From assembly GCA_902749685.1 (NCBI GenBank), contig CACVKW010000879.1, forward strand, positions 1-64,000: a stretch of DNA of 64,000 nucleotides. The letters are read 5' to 3'. Source of the stretch: Olavius sp. associated proteobacterium Delta 1. GTDB taxonomy: Bacteria; Desulfobacterota; Desulfobacteria; Desulfobacterales; JAFDCJ01. A program made the position numbers and the translations under genes. A model generated the notes under the pieces. That model worked only from the letters and a program-made list of their open reading frames with translations, was not told where the DNA came from and did not search any database. Positions 1 to 9,203 of the stretch are shown in pieces; positions within the stretch are counted from its first letter, which is position 1; each line of letters opens with the position of its first letter.

Positions 1-75
1 CAACCTGATTTCTAAATCACTAATTTCCCGTTTATAACTGCCTGTTTTTATTAAAGGCAGTATTTGATTTTCAAA

Positions 76-2739
76 TTATTTTGGACAGCAATGATTTGGT
101 ATAATAAAATTACCTGCATGTGTTCCTGTATTAACTCCATTAATATAGAAATTAATCTCTGACGAATTCGCAGTAACTGCGACATGTTGCCATGTGTTAA
201 GATTGACGGAATAGTTATTCGAGGTAGCAAAACCATCCAGATGTCTAAACGCGAAATTATTATATCCAAGACCGCTGTAGTCCCGGTTAAGTATAAAATT
301 AAATCCTCTAGAGGAAGTTCCTCCATTTTTATCAACTATTCTCCCCAATCCATTGGTATGTGCTCCCCAAGTTCTCGGATATATCCAAGCTGCAATCGTA
401 ATTTCATCAACGTCCAAAGTATCAGAGTGCTCAACTCTAACATAATTTGTCAAATCAAAATCAAAAGCCTCTTCATCGTATCCTTGGGAATAGTCAGGAC
501 TTCCGATAAAAAGGCCGTGATTATCATTGCCGGATGAATCTAAGGTGCTTTGATCGGCATTCCAATAGGCAATTAATTCGGGTGTAGGTTCCGGCGGTGG
601 TTCTGGAAGGGAATATAGATTTTCAGCCCCATAAATCCTGCCATTGGGTGAAATCCTACTTTCAAAATCAGAAGAAACTAGACTAAAATTAACCTCATTA
701 TCGAGAGGCAACAGTTTCAAAGCCAGATCCTTCCATTTGTCGCTTGAAACATCCGCCACAACGGAAACATCAAAATTACCATCTAAAAAACTATTTATCT
801 TTATTAAACCACCGCGAAGAAAAATTGGATTTCTGTATACCACCCTCGCCATTCCCGATTTACTTCCATCGATATTAGACAAGAAATTGATCTTTCCGCT
901 ATCATCCGCTATGTTCTCAGGTGATACAATGAATTCCTGATATTGATATTCGTTTAAAACACCAGCTGAATTATACCACTCATCATTTATCCTTAGATTA
1001 TAATTCTCAGAAACATCACTTGTACCGACTCTCTTTATCGAAAAAGAATGAATTTCATAATTAGCTGTATCAACAAATTCAACTTCTCCGGTTATAAACC
1101 AGACATTAGGATCATTTGGAGCCAGATAAGTTCCTGTATAGGTTCGTACTGTTCCATCCAATGTCACATCAATTACGGTTGATTCACTCGAACTTAAAAT
1201 TTCATACTGGTTCTGGTTCGCCCAATCAGTTGATTTTACGTTTACTTTTAAACCTGCCGACAGATTGGCTTTTGCAGTTAAAGTTATTTCATATTCCGCT
1301 CCCGGAACTAACTGAGGAACACTTCCATGGAAGAGCCAATTCTTCATTTGACCGCTCTTGCCGCCATCCCACATCCTGTCATCCGGATATCTTGCAGGAA
1401 ATTCGATTGTTCTAGTACCAACGACTCTCATAACTCCATCATCAAAATTCAATGTCCTTGATGGATTTTCACCATAAAAACCAACAAACCCCAAACCAGC
1501 GTAATCCGAAAAATAATCCAGTTCAGGATTTGTAAATAACTCTCTTTTTTCTGTGCCAATCAATTCCAGTCTAATATTTTCAGCAAAAACCTTACTGTCT
1601 AAAATTTGTGTTTCGCCATCCTGCAAAAACACTGGAAAACTATACCAGTCTTCCGCAGTTTCATCGAATGAAGTAGATATATTCCAATCATGAAAGCTGG
1701 GTTGTACTAATGCATTCGGGTCATTCCAATATCCAACGCCGTTGCCGTCATGTTTCCAAAGCTTCCAACCGATTATACCAGAGGAGACATTTAGTACTAA
1801 AAATTGATTTGAACTATGCGGACCGTGATTTTTATGATGAGTTGGCGCTTCAATAAAGGCTACTTGATGTCCTAAATTATAAGGGGTTGTTTCACCTAAG
1901 CCATGCCCTTGAACATACATCTCACTGGTAATTTGATCTTTCAGGACCCAGCTATATTCATGATTATGTCCATGGACAAAGATTTTTACCTGAGGATTTG
2001 TTGCGAAAAATTCTGCCCACCATGGAGAGTTATCATACCAGGTGTATTCAGCAGCTCCTCCACTCCTGCTAGTCAGGGTTGTTCCCCAAATCCCTTGGTG
2101 AGAAGATATAATGGTTGTCTGGTCAGGGTATCTTGCAGTCATATACTCCAGCCACTCATATTGAGTAGTATGAAGTTTGTAATTACTTCCCTTATCTCCA
2201 AGAAATAAAAATAAGATGTTATTCTTTGAAACAGCATACGTCGGAGAAGTTATTTCAGTTTCGTTTAAAACATGTTTGGTGAGTTTGTAAGGATTTTCAC
2301 TCCAATCAGCACCATACCTACCATAGCTTGCAATATCATGGTTGCCGAAAGTTTGAAAAAATGGAAGATTCATGTGCTCCAAAAATTGCTGATACGTCAT
2401 CGCGCAATCAGCAGGATCACTGTCAACCCCGATATCATCATCAAACAGCAGATCTCCTACGGACAAAGCCATATCAACCTGAAGCTCAAGCTCAGTAACC
2501 ATGTCCACGACCATGTCATTTAAATAATCTGACGGCGCATAGGCAGGCAGCGCGCAGGTGGCGCCATGACCGGTATCAGCAAACATCCCGACGCTAATAC
2601 TATCTTTTGCCGGATCCGAGATGCTTTGAATAGAGCCTGTAAAGTTAATAGGAAGTTCCTGTGTTGATGCTTTTTTTGTTGGATATAAAAAAAATATCAT
2701 GGAACAAAATATCGCTATTACGGTCCACTTCTTTCTCAA
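76..2739 (-). CDS. secreted calcineurin-like metallophosphoesterase with C-terminal LamG-like domain
   Basis: The product is an 887-residue exported protein. A signal peptide covers about residues 1-26, with a basic N-terminus and a hydrophobic stretch at 6-20. The PF00149 metal-binding motifs are visible in order: FADTG (D55), GD (95-96), FGNHD (131-135), SSHQ near 212, and GHNH near 257-260. This predicts a periplasmic or extracellular dinuclear-metal phosphoesterase of unknown substrate. The middle part (about 390-700) looks like beta-sandwich binding domains. The last ~165 residues begin a concanavalin/LamG fold (LIAYWNAD, then DSSGNDNHG). The start is TTG, chosen because AGGGG lies just upstream and the signal peptide follows at once. 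The LamG domain stops short at the TAA at 76-78; in-frame codons beyond it resemble the missing LamG tail (see findings). The gene is isolated, with a long gap upstream. Confidence 0.85.
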   Translation of the reverse strand: MRKKWTVIAIFCSMIFFLYPTKKASTQELPINFTGSIQSISDPAKDSISVGMFADTGHGATCALPAYAPSDYLNDMVVDMVTELELQVDMALSVGDLLFDDDIGVDSDPADCAMTYQQFLEHMNLPFFQTFGNHDIASYGRYGADWSENPYKLTKHVLNETEITSPTYAVSKNNILFLFLGDKGSNYKLHTTQYEWLEYMTARYPDQTTIISSHQGIWGTTLTSRSGGAAEYTWYDNSPWWAEFFATNPQVKIFVHGHNHEYSWVLKDQITSEMYVQGHGLGETTPYNLGHQVAFIEAPTHHKNHGPHSSNQFLVLNVSSGIIGWKLWKHDGNGVGYWNDPNALVQPSFHDWNISTSFDETAEDWYSFPVFLQDGETQILDSKVFAENIRLELIGTEKRELFTNPELDYFSDYAGLGFVGFYGENPSRTLNFDDGVMRVVGTRTIEFPARYPDDRMWDGGKSGQMKNWLFHGSVPQLVPGAEYEITLTAKANLSAGLKVNVKSTDWANQNQYEILSSSESTVIDVTLDGTVRTYTGTYLAPNDPNVWFITGEVEFVDTANYEIHSFSIKRVGTSDVSENYNLRINDEWYNSAGVLNEYQYQEFIVSPENIADDSGKINFLSNIDGSKSGMARVVYRNPIFLRGGLIKINSFLDGNFDVSVVADVSSDKWKDLALKLLPLDNEVNFSLVSSDFESRISPNGRIYGAENLYSLPEPPPEPTPELIAYWNADQSTLDSSGNDNHGLFIGSPDYSQGYDEEAFDFDLTNYVRVEHSDTLDVDEITIAAWIYPRTWGAHTNGLGRIVDKNGGTSSRGFNFILNRDYSGLGYNNFAFRHLDGFATSNNYSVNLNTWQHVAVTANSSEINFYINGVNTGTHAGNFIIPNHCCPK

Positions 2740-3431
2740 TTTTTACCCCTGACTTTTTATAATGCTTTGATAATCAACGGCATAATTCCGCCAATCATGT
2801 TTAGCCGATTACCCGTAAGTCTTCAAGTTTAAACAAAAAATAAATGTTATTTTTACACTACGTTACAATGTTTAACAGTTTTAACACTTTAGAGGTAGAC
2901 TTCTGATGTGATAGCTTTTCTCATGATTAGACGAAGGTTTTTAGCCGTCTAATCTCCCCCCTAACGAATTGATTTTACCCATGTTTTGGCAGCCACACCG
3001 AGAATTTAGTTGTCAAAACCTTTAATCTTACGGTAGCGACATGTCAAATGAACTATCGTCCTTAATTTTTTGGGTAAAATAAGTATCAAAAAGCGTCCTG
3101 CAAGATAGGTGCCAAAACTGTGTTTATAAATAATTTAGTTTTCCGATTTAAATCAAATACTTAAATGATATGACCGGGCAGAAATTTCCTGCATATTCCT
3201 GCTGTAACAATAATTACCCATATATTATGTAGCCGAGGTAATATTTAATAGGATTTTCGTGTAAACCTATTAAAATAGTAGTATTTTGCAAAGTGGTTTT
3301 AATAATTACCTGTATTTTTAACTTTAGACAAGGTTGGATTGGTCAAACGCAGATAAGATGGGCTTGCGGAAGGACGAGAATATGGGAGAATATTAGTATA
3401 TGGTTTTGATGCGCCTTGCTGCGATTGGATA
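2740..3431. other. intergenic, no gene recognised
   Basis: This stretch of about 690 bases is AT-rich and broken by stops in all frames. I see no tRNA, strong terminator or convincing promoter. It should contain the promoter of the leftward phosphoesterase gene, but I could not place one. Confidence 0.6.
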
Positions 3432-3779
3432 TTACGCTGCTCCAGGAGGATCTATGTCTTCCCCTTCCTCAGCGGGGTCGCATTCTTTTTCGATCAGATC
3501 GTCTTTGAGAAAATTATACAGGCTGCCGGTATATGCGCACTTAATGGTTTCCCGGATTTTGCGGATCAAATATTCACTCAGCGCAGCTTCGCCATCTATT
3601 CGCAAGCGAAAGGCAAGCAGTCTTTGCAGGTTTTTGTCATTTTTATCGCGATCCGGAACCATCCGCATGATTCTTTGGAACACGCCTTGAAACGGCCCGT
3701 CTTGCTCTTCGATGGTGATCAGCTTGTTAGACATTGTATCCGGTCCCCCGCCGCCAGCATACCGGTAATTAAATTCCAT
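3432..3779 (-). CDS. hypothetical protein, 115 aa
   Basis: I do not recognise the family. The protein is soluble, with no signal peptide or membrane segment. The middle is amphipathic and charged (positions ~25-80, rich in R, K, D and E), and the C-terminal tail is acidic (EEGEDIDPP). It reads more like protein than the overlapping plus-strand frame, which is arginine- and serine-rich. Two starts are possible: ATG at 3779, or ATG at 3734 (MSNKLITIEEQ), which has a GGGGGA run about 8 bases upstream and may be the true one. It sits alone between the long gap and the CBS-domain gene, which is on the other strand. Confidence 0.55.
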   Translation of the reverse strand: MEFNYRYAGGGGPDTMSNKLITIEEQDGPFQGVFQRIMRMVPDRDKNDKNLQRLLAFRLRIDGEAALSEYLIRKIRETIKCAYTGSLYNFLKDDLIEKECDPAEEGEDIDPPGAA

Positions 3780-3928
3780 AGCATCTGTAAATTAAGCTTT
3801 TTTAGTTAATTTGCAAATAAATTTTTCTCAATGTTCTTGCGTCTTGACTTGGTTGATTAAGTTGAATAGGTTTATCTCCATCAACCTAATCTACTTATTA
3901 ACCTAATCAACTGATTCAAACCAATACG

Positions 3929-4390
3929 GTGACCGCCATGATTAAAGCTAAAGATATCATGACCAGAGAAATTATCACTGTTTCACCCGAAACTGAGATT
4001 GTCCAGGCCGCGCGGCTGCTTCTGGAAAAACGAATCAACGGAGCCCCGGTCGTCAATCAAGCCGGGGGGCTTGTCGGAATCCTCTGTCAAAGCGATCTCA
4101 TCGCTCAGCAGAAAAGCATTCCGATCCCTTCACTTTTTACCCTTTTGGATGGATATATCCCGTTAAAGACCTCGAAGCGCATGGATAAAGAGGTGGAAAA
4201 AATTGCGGCCACCAAGGTGGCCGAAGCCATGACGCCAAACCCGGTTACGGTTGATCCCGCAACCGACATCGAAAAAGTTGCCGCCCTTATGGTGGAAAAA
4301 AATTATCACACCCTGCCGGTTGTCGATGCCGGCAAATTAGTGGGAATTGTGGGGAAAGAGGATGTGCTAAGGACGCTGGTAGCGGGATAG
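3929..4390 (+). CDS. CBS-domain pair protein
   Basis: The 153-residue protein consists almost wholly of two CBS motifs. The first starts at IMTREIITVSPETEI and ends in GLVGILCQSDLI. The second starts at AMTPNPVTVDPATDI and ends in KLVGIVGKEDVLRTLV. Stand-alone CBS pairs (Bateman modules) bind adenosyl ligands and act as energy or redox sensors for partner proteins; the partner is not evident here. Start candidates are GTG 3929 and ATG 3938 (MIKAKDIM); the ATG is the more usual family start. The stop at 4388-4390 is followed immediately by purine-rich repeat DNA. Confidence 0.88.
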   Translation: MTAMIKAKDIMTREIITVSPETEIVQAARLLLEKRINGAPVVNQAGGLVGILCQSDLIAQQKSIPIPSLFTLLDGYIPLKTSKRMDKEVEKIAATKVAEAMTPNPVTVDPATDIEKVAALMVEKNYHTLPVVDAGKLVGIVGKEDVLRTLVAG

Positions 4391-4391
4391 A

Positions 4392-4515
4392 TAGCAGATG
4401 ACAGAAAACTGAGGACAGAGGGCAGAGGACAGAGGGCAGAGGACGGAAGTCGGAATGTTATTGGAATGCGGATTGCGGAAAGTGAGAAGACGGAAGTTAG
4501 GAAGGTGAAAAACAC
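4392..4515. repeat. purine-rich low-complexity intergenic repeat
   Basis: The 14-base unit GAGGACAGAGGGCA occurs twice exactly in tandem (4411-4424 and 4425-4438), with a third partial copy at 4439. It is followed by loosely repeated ggaagtcggaatg and ggattgcggaaag words. The same vocabulary recurs near 10.2, 12.3, 19.7, 32.4 and 50.9 kb, mostly in the opposite sense. Confidence 0.75.
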
Positions 4516-4559
4516 TGGTAGGCAAGTTCATAGTTGATAGCGAAAATGAAGGCCGGAAA

Positions 4560-4652
4560 TCAAAGGGAATCGGCATCTACGATAAAATCGACAATCTCAA
4601 TCGCGTTGCACTTGAATCCCACGTACGCACTCGTATCCAGCATGATCTTCAC
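4560..4652 (-). pseudogene. VapC-like PIN toxin, N-terminal remnant
   Basis: A GTG start at 4652 overlaps the stop of the upstream antitoxin-like gene (GTGA overlap), as is typical of vapBC pairs. The 30-residue product carries KIMLDTSAYVGFK and then EIVDFIVDAD, matching the first strand and first helices of a PIN domain, including the first catalytic Asp (LDTSAY). It ends at a TGA at 4560-4562. The DNA beyond does not continue a PIN domain and soon becomes repeat DNA. A working PIN toxin is about 130 residues, so this is a truncated, inactive relic. Confidence 0.65.
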
Positions 4653-4849
4653 AGCCACCTTTCCCCGTCAATTTGTTCATAGAATTTAATAGATTCAGTG
4701 AATTCCGAAGCATCTTTTGCACTCCAGCCTCCGGCAAGCTTTTTTAGTGAATGGGCCGCCGGTTTCTTTTTCTCTTTTTTTAATCCTGTAGACTGATGGA
4801 CCATATCCAGTATTACACGATTAAGAGATTTTCCGCTTTTTTTTGCCAT
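4649..4849 (-). CDS. ribbon-helix-helix antitoxin-like protein, 5' end damaged
   Basis: The open frame from ATG 4849 gives 66 residues (MAKKSGKSLNRVILDMV...), the helical part of a VapB-type RHH antitoxin. Homology continues upstream in the same frame: SQITIRGLDP and then AIEHKIRR, which is the DNA-binding strand and first helix, encoded by 4850-4903. A strong AGGAGG lies at 4913-4918. Seven bases downstream, at 4904-4906, the codon is GGG where ATG or GTG would be expected, so the natural start appears lost by a point change. The stop overlaps the start of the PIN fragment. The pair therefore looks like a decaying toxin-antitoxin module. The truncated 66-residue form probably cannot bind DNA. 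Confidence 0.6.
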   Translation of the reverse strand: MAKKSGKSLNRVILDMVHQSTGLKKEKKKPAAHSLKKLAGGWSAKDASEFTESIKFYEQIDGERWL

Positions 4850-5088
4850 CCTGCGGATTTTGTGTTCGATTGCCGGATCCAGCCCGCGTATAGTAATTTG
4901 AGACCCGACTCACCTCCTGATTAATATTGCCTCATATTATACTTCATAAAATCAGGCGTCAAGCCTCTCTATGAGAAGGGGCGGTATATTTGAAAATTGC
5001 AGACGGATCTTTCAGATAAGCCATTTGATGAATTTTTTTTTCTTTTGGGGGGCTAAGTAAGAATCATTTAAACAAAAATGTGCCTGTT

Positions 5089-5313
5089 TTATTGGTTGCC
5101 AAACCCATTCTGGTCGCCGCAATCCGGGCATTGCCAGGTGATGGCATTGCAGGACATGCCCCAGATGTTTTCATCCATACATTCCTGGCAGATATTGAAA
5201 CCACATCGGCACTGCCAGCAGAAGCGAAATTCCTTGCCGCAGCAGTGGCACTGAAAGCTTCGTTTTTTGTGGCGTCTGCGCCGGTAAGTGGATTTTGGTG
5301 CAGGTTGTTTCAT
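5089..5313 (-). CDS. cysteine-rich zinc-ribbon-like small protein
   Basis: The 74-residue protein has a basic N-terminus (YRRRRHKKR) and eleven cysteines at 22, 24, 25, 32, 35, 37, 42, 45, 55, 62 and 65. Most are arranged as CxxC or CxC knuckles (CWQCRC, CQEC, CPDCG), suggesting two or three zinc sites. I do not recognise a named family. It could be a nucleic-acid-binding zinc ribbon or a metal-carrying accessory protein. The cysteine spacing is far too regular for a chance frame, so I call it real. It is monocistronic, with repeat DNA upstream. Confidence 0.65.
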   Translation of the reverse strand: MKQPAPKSTYRRRRHKKRSFQCHCCGKEFRFCWQCRCGFNICQECMDENIWGMSCNAITWQCPDCGDQNGFGNQ

Positions 5314-5340
5314 GGTTGTTGTTTCACTGTTTAGCTGCTA

Positions 5341-5460
5341 TAGGATACAGTTAAGGGATTCGGGAATTGAGAAATTAAGGGATTAAAGAATAAAATCAAT
5401 AAATTATAAAAAATAGAATTCCTCCAGTTCTTATATCCTTCAATCCTTTAATTCCTACAT
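5341..5460. repeat. inverted pair of low-complexity repeats with GATAGAATTCC-like core
   Basis: The left arm (about 5349-5390) is built of gggatt/gaattgag words. The right arm (5423-5456) carries the reverse complement style (ccttcaatcctttaattcc). The core aATAGAATTCC lies at 5412-5422, directly against the right arm. The rest of the 430-base gap up to polA holds no recognised gene. Confidence 0.65.
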
Positions 5461-5745
5461 TAGAATCGTATCCAATTTTCATGCAATACCGTGACAGATA
5501 AAGGTTAACTGTCATTTTTCCAACTGAATGATGCGGTATGAATATAAAGATACAATTGATCATCAATGATGGACCAAATATAATTCTGATCTGGATGATG
5601 TCGACTACCGGATTTGATGAAGGAATGGATTCGATTATAATATTCTGATTATCCTGTTGACCATGTCTTTTTTTTTCCTTAGATCCTTAGAAATGTATCC
5701 ATTCCATAAAAAAATATCAGTGCACTTGCTGATTCGGAGCTCAAA

Positions 5746-8424
5746 ATGACCCGCGATAAAACAATCTTTCTCATCGACGGAACCGCCTATATCCACCGCG
5801 CATATCATGCCATTCGGGGATTATCCAATTCCAAAGGGCTGCCGACCAATGCTGTTTTTGGCTTTACCCGCATGCTGATGAAGCTGATGGAAGATCGCAA
5901 TCCCGAATATGCCGGCATGTTTTTTGATGCCAAAGGCCCCACCTTTCGCCATGATATGTATGCGGATTACAAAGCCAACCGTCCCCCGATGCCGGAAGAT
6001 ATGGCGGTTCAAATCCCTTACATCAAAAAAGTTACTGCCGCCTTCAATCTGCCGATCATTGAAATGCAGGGCTATGAAGCCGATGACCTTATCGGTACCC
6101 TGGCGCACATGTCCGAAAAAAAAGGCTTCACGGTGATTATGATTACCGGCGACAAGGATTTCATGCAGCTTGTCACCAAAAAATCAACTATCTGGGACCC
6201 CATGAAAGAAAGCGTCACAGATCTTCAATCCATCAGAGAAAAATTCGGAATCGAGCCCCCACAGATGATCGATGTTCAAGGGCTTTCCGGTGATACGGCG
6301 GATAACGTCCCGGGGGTGCCGGGTATCGGTCAGAAGACTGCCGTAACGTTGATCAAAACCTACAACAGCATGCAAGGGTTGTATGAAAAACTGGATACGG
6401 TTACCAAGAAAAAGCAGCGCGAAAATCTTGAAATTTTCAAGGAGCAGGCTTTCCTAAGCCGCAAGCTGGTCACCATTAATACCGCGGTGCCGCTATCTTT
6501 GGATCCGGCAAATTTTAAAGTCACCGCACCCGATCGGAAGGCACTGGCCGAACTTTACAAAGACCTTGAATTTCACCAACTACAGCAATCCGTCCCCGAT
6601 CGGGCTGACCTGAGCAGCAAAGACTATCAGTCGGTTATGGATCAGGGCCAACTCTCCAAACTGATCTTACAGCTCGAAAAATCCGACCTGTTCGCCCTTG
6701 ATACGGAAACCACTTCAACCAATCCCATGCTGGCCGAACTGGTCGGTTTTTCGTTTGCGGTGAACGCCAATCAGGCTTATTACATTCCATGTCGTCACCA
6801 TTATTTAGGAGTGCCGGATCAGCTGGAACTGCAAGATGTCCTGCAAAAACTCAAGCCGGTTTTGGAAAACCCGCAAATCAAAAAAATAGGCCAGAATATT
6901 AAGTATGACTGGATGGTGCTGAAGCGCAACGGCATCAATCTCGCCGGTGTTGTTTTTGACACCATGCTGGCATCATATCTTTTAAACCCCTCCAAACGAG
7001 CGCATAACCTGGATCAGATCGCCCTGGATTTTTTGGGTCATAAAACCATCACCTATGAGCAGGTGGCCGGTAAAGGGAAAAATGCCATGCTGTTTTCACA
7101 GGTTCCGCTGGATAAAGCCGTACCTTACGCCTGTGAGGATGCCGATATTACCCTCATGGTGCGGGATGTGTTGATGCCGAAATTGAAAGAACTGGGACTG
7201 GATGAATTGATGACTTCGGTGGAAATGCCCCTGGTTCCGGTATTAATGCGCATGGAGATGCGGGGTGCCGGCATCAATGTCGAACGACTGCATGAATTGT
7301 CCCATTCATTTAAACAACAGCTCGATGCCCTCGAAGGCAGCATCTATGGTCTGGCAGGGGAGACTTTCAATATCAAATCATCCCAGCAACTGGGCCGCAT
7401 ATTGTTTGAAAAGCTCCAGCTGCCGGTTCAAAAAAAGACCAAAAAGAAAACCGGTTATTCCACCGATGTAAATGTGCTGACGGCGCTGGCCGATCAGCAT
7501 GAATTACCGGCCCTGATTTTACAGCACCGCACCCTGGCCAAGCTGAAATCAACCTATACCGATGCACTGATGGAGTTGGTCAACCCGCAAACCGGCCGAA
7601 TTCATACTTCCTACAACCAGACCGTGGCCGCCACCGGGCGATTGAGCAGCTCGGACCCGAACCTGCAAAATATCCCGATCCGCACCAAAGAAGGGCGCCA
7701 GATTCGCGGGGCTTTTATACCGCGCAAAGGCTGGCTTCTGGTAGCAGCCGATTATTCACAGGTCGAACTTCGCGTACTGGCCCACTGCTCGGAAGATGAG
7801 ATCCTGATCCAAGCATTCCAGAATGATGAGGACATCCATGCCCGCACTGCCTGCGAGGTATTTCAGGTCAGCCCCGCTGTATTAACGGGCGAGCTTAGAA
7901 GGCAGGCCAAAGCCATCAACTTCGGCATTATTTACGGCATGAGCGCTTTTGGGCTTTCCAAGCAGCTTGAAATCAATCAGAAAATGGCCAAAACCTATAT
8001 AGATCACTACTTTGAACGCTACCGGGGAGTAAAGCGTTTTATGGATCAGACGATAGCCGAAGCACGGGAAACTCAGCGCACCAGCACCCTGCTGGGTCGC
8101 ATCCGCCTCTTGCCGGATATTAACAGCAGCAACCACATCATCCGCCAGGCGGCCGAACGAACAGCCATCAACACCCCGATCCAGGGCAGCGCCGCCGATC
8201 TTATCAAGGTGGCCATGATCGAGGTAGACGACGCGTTGCGGAAAAAAAGTTTTCAATCAGCAATGCTGCTGACGGTTCATGATGAGTTGGTCTTTGAAGT
8301 GCCGCCGGATGAGCTTCTGGATGTTAGCCGACTTATCAAGGACATCATGGAAGGCGTCTGGCAGCTTAAGGTGCCGCTGAAGATTAATGTTGCGGAGGGC
8401 AGGAACTGGGAGGAGGCCCATTAG
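5746..8424 (+). CDS. polA: DNA polymerase I
   Basis: At 892 residues this is a full-length family A polymerase for Okazaki fragment maturation and repair synthesis. The N-terminal 5'-nuclease domain (1-~290) starts with LIDGTAYIHRAYHAI. The 3'-5' exonuclease domain retains its catalytic residues: D319 and E321 in ALDTET, N384 and D388 in NIKYD, and Y461 and D465 in YACED, so proofreading is probably active. The polymerase domain has motif A (AADYSQVELR, D669), motif B (RRQAKAINFGIIYG) and motif C (TVHDE, D846 E847). The start ATG follows a GGAG-like site. It is preceded by repeat-bearing intergenic DNA and followed by another repeat-rich gap, so it is probably transcribed alone. Confidence 0.98.
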   Translation: MTRDKTIFLIDGTAYIHRAYHAIRGLSNSKGLPTNAVFGFTRMLMKLMEDRNPEYAGMFFDAKGPTFRHDMYADYKANRPPMPEDMAVQIPYIKKVTAAFNLPIIEMQGYEADDLIGTLAHMSEKKGFTVIMITGDKDFMQLVTKKSTIWDPMKESVTDLQSIREKFGIEPPQMIDVQGLSGDTADNVPGVPGIGQKTAVTLIKTYNSMQGLYEKLDTVTKKKQRENLEIFKEQAFLSRKLVTINTAVPLSLDPANFKVTAPDRKALAELYKDLEFHQLQQSVPDRADLSSKDYQSVMDQGQLSKLILQLEKSDLFALDTETTSTNPMLAELVGFSFAVNANQAYYIPCRHHYLGVPDQLELQDVLQKLKPVLENPQIKKIGQNIKYDWMVLKRNGINLAGVVFDTMLASYLLNPSKRAHNLDQIALDFLGHKTITYEQVAGKGKNAMLFSQVPLDKAVPYACEDADITLMVRDVLMPKLKELGLDELMTSVEMPLVPVLMRMEMRGAGINVERLHELSHSFKQQLDALEGSIYGLAGETFNIKSSQQLGRILFEKLQLPVQKKTKKKTGYSTDVNVLTALADQHELPALILQHRTLAKLKSTYTDALMELVNPQTGRIHTSYNQTVAATGRLSSSDPNLQNIPIRTKEGRQIRGAFIPRKGWLLVAADYSQVELRVLAHCSEDEILIQAFQNDEDIHARTACEVFQVSPAVLTGELRRQAKAINFGIIYGMSAFGLSKQLEINQKMAKTYIDHYFERYRGVKRFMDQTIAEARETQRTSTLLGRIRLLPDINSSNHIIRQAAERTAINTPIQGSAADLIKVAMIEVDDALRKKSFQSAMLLTVHDELVFEVPPDELLDVSRLIKDIMEGVWQLKVPLKINVAEGRNWEEAH

Positions 8425-8961
8425 AAGCGGTTTGAAAGGGTCCCCTTTTTACCGACCTCCGCGTCAGGAACAAATTTTATTCCTCGAAATACGATATGTT
8501 GATTGAAAGTTCCTAGATAAACCAGGTTGACCGCTGGATACTATCATACTATAGGAAGTGCTGGACCAAGCGGGCGCAAGGCTCAGGGCACCCGGCGCAC
8601 GGTAAGGATAAAAAGTATGGGGCATAGCACGCTAACTGGGTTCATAGATGCTTGATGCTGATTGCTGGATTCGGCTGGTTGCTGGGTTCTGGATGAATAG
8701 AAAGGCACCAGGCGTAAGGCGCATAACCTTTAATTGCATTTAGGCCTATTTATTTAAATCACATCATGTTTGCGCTTGATTTTTGCCATAGCAAGATTGA
8801 ATATTTTAGAAATACTATCGATTTAAATTGAAAAGACAGCGTGAAGCGAATCAACAAATCTTCAATCTTCATTCGTCAATATTCAATTCCGACTTGTCCG
8901 GGTTGGGTTGTGGTTCGAATTTAGAGGAGATAGAAAAAAGCAGAGGAGGGGGATAGGTCGC
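8425..8961. repeat. intergenic region with GC-rich low-complexity words
   Basis: Between about 8540 and 8740 the DNA is made of phrases such as gctcagggcacccggcgcacgg, split by gctggatt/gctggttgctggg words. The same phrases recur at 19.4-19.6 kb and, reversed, at 34.65-34.78 kb. From 8860 to 8890 there are tcttcattcgtcaatattcaatt words. No gene, tRNA or terminator was recognised in the gap. Confidence 0.55.
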
Positions 8962-9186
8962 ATGGCGAATATTGACGAACAAATTCTGCGGGCCACCAAA
9001 GAAATCGTGGTTAAGTTTATTGAAGCCGGCAGAATTTCACCCAGCGGATTCCACGAAACTTTCAAAGATATTTACCACACCGTGGAATACACAACCAAGG
9101 AGTCGATTCGGAAATCGCGGGAAGAGGAGCCGGTCGAACAGGCGTCGGAGGAAAAACCAGTCAAAAAAAAGAAAAAGAAAAATTAG
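8962..9186 (+). CDS. conserved-looking small hypothetical protein, 74 aa
   Basis: The start at ATG 8962 is favoured over the upstream in-frame start because GGAGGGGG lies about 8 bases before it. The protein starts MANIDEQILRATKEIVVKF and has an ordered alpha-helical first 55 residues, followed by a highly charged tail ending in a lysine run (KKKKKKN). There is no membrane segment. I do not recognise the domain. It lies 17 bases upstream of the lipoprotein gene and is probably cotranscribed with it. Confidence 0.7.
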   Translation: MANIDEQILRATKEIVVKFIEAGRISPSGFHETFKDIYHTVEYTTKESIRKSREEEPVEQASEEKPVKKKKKKN

Positions 9187-9203
9187 GACAGGGGTAAAAC
9201 TAT

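Noticed and set aside
3400..3690. 96-codon plus-strand open frame
   Set aside because: It is Arg/Ser-rich and overlaps the more protein-like minus-strand frame.
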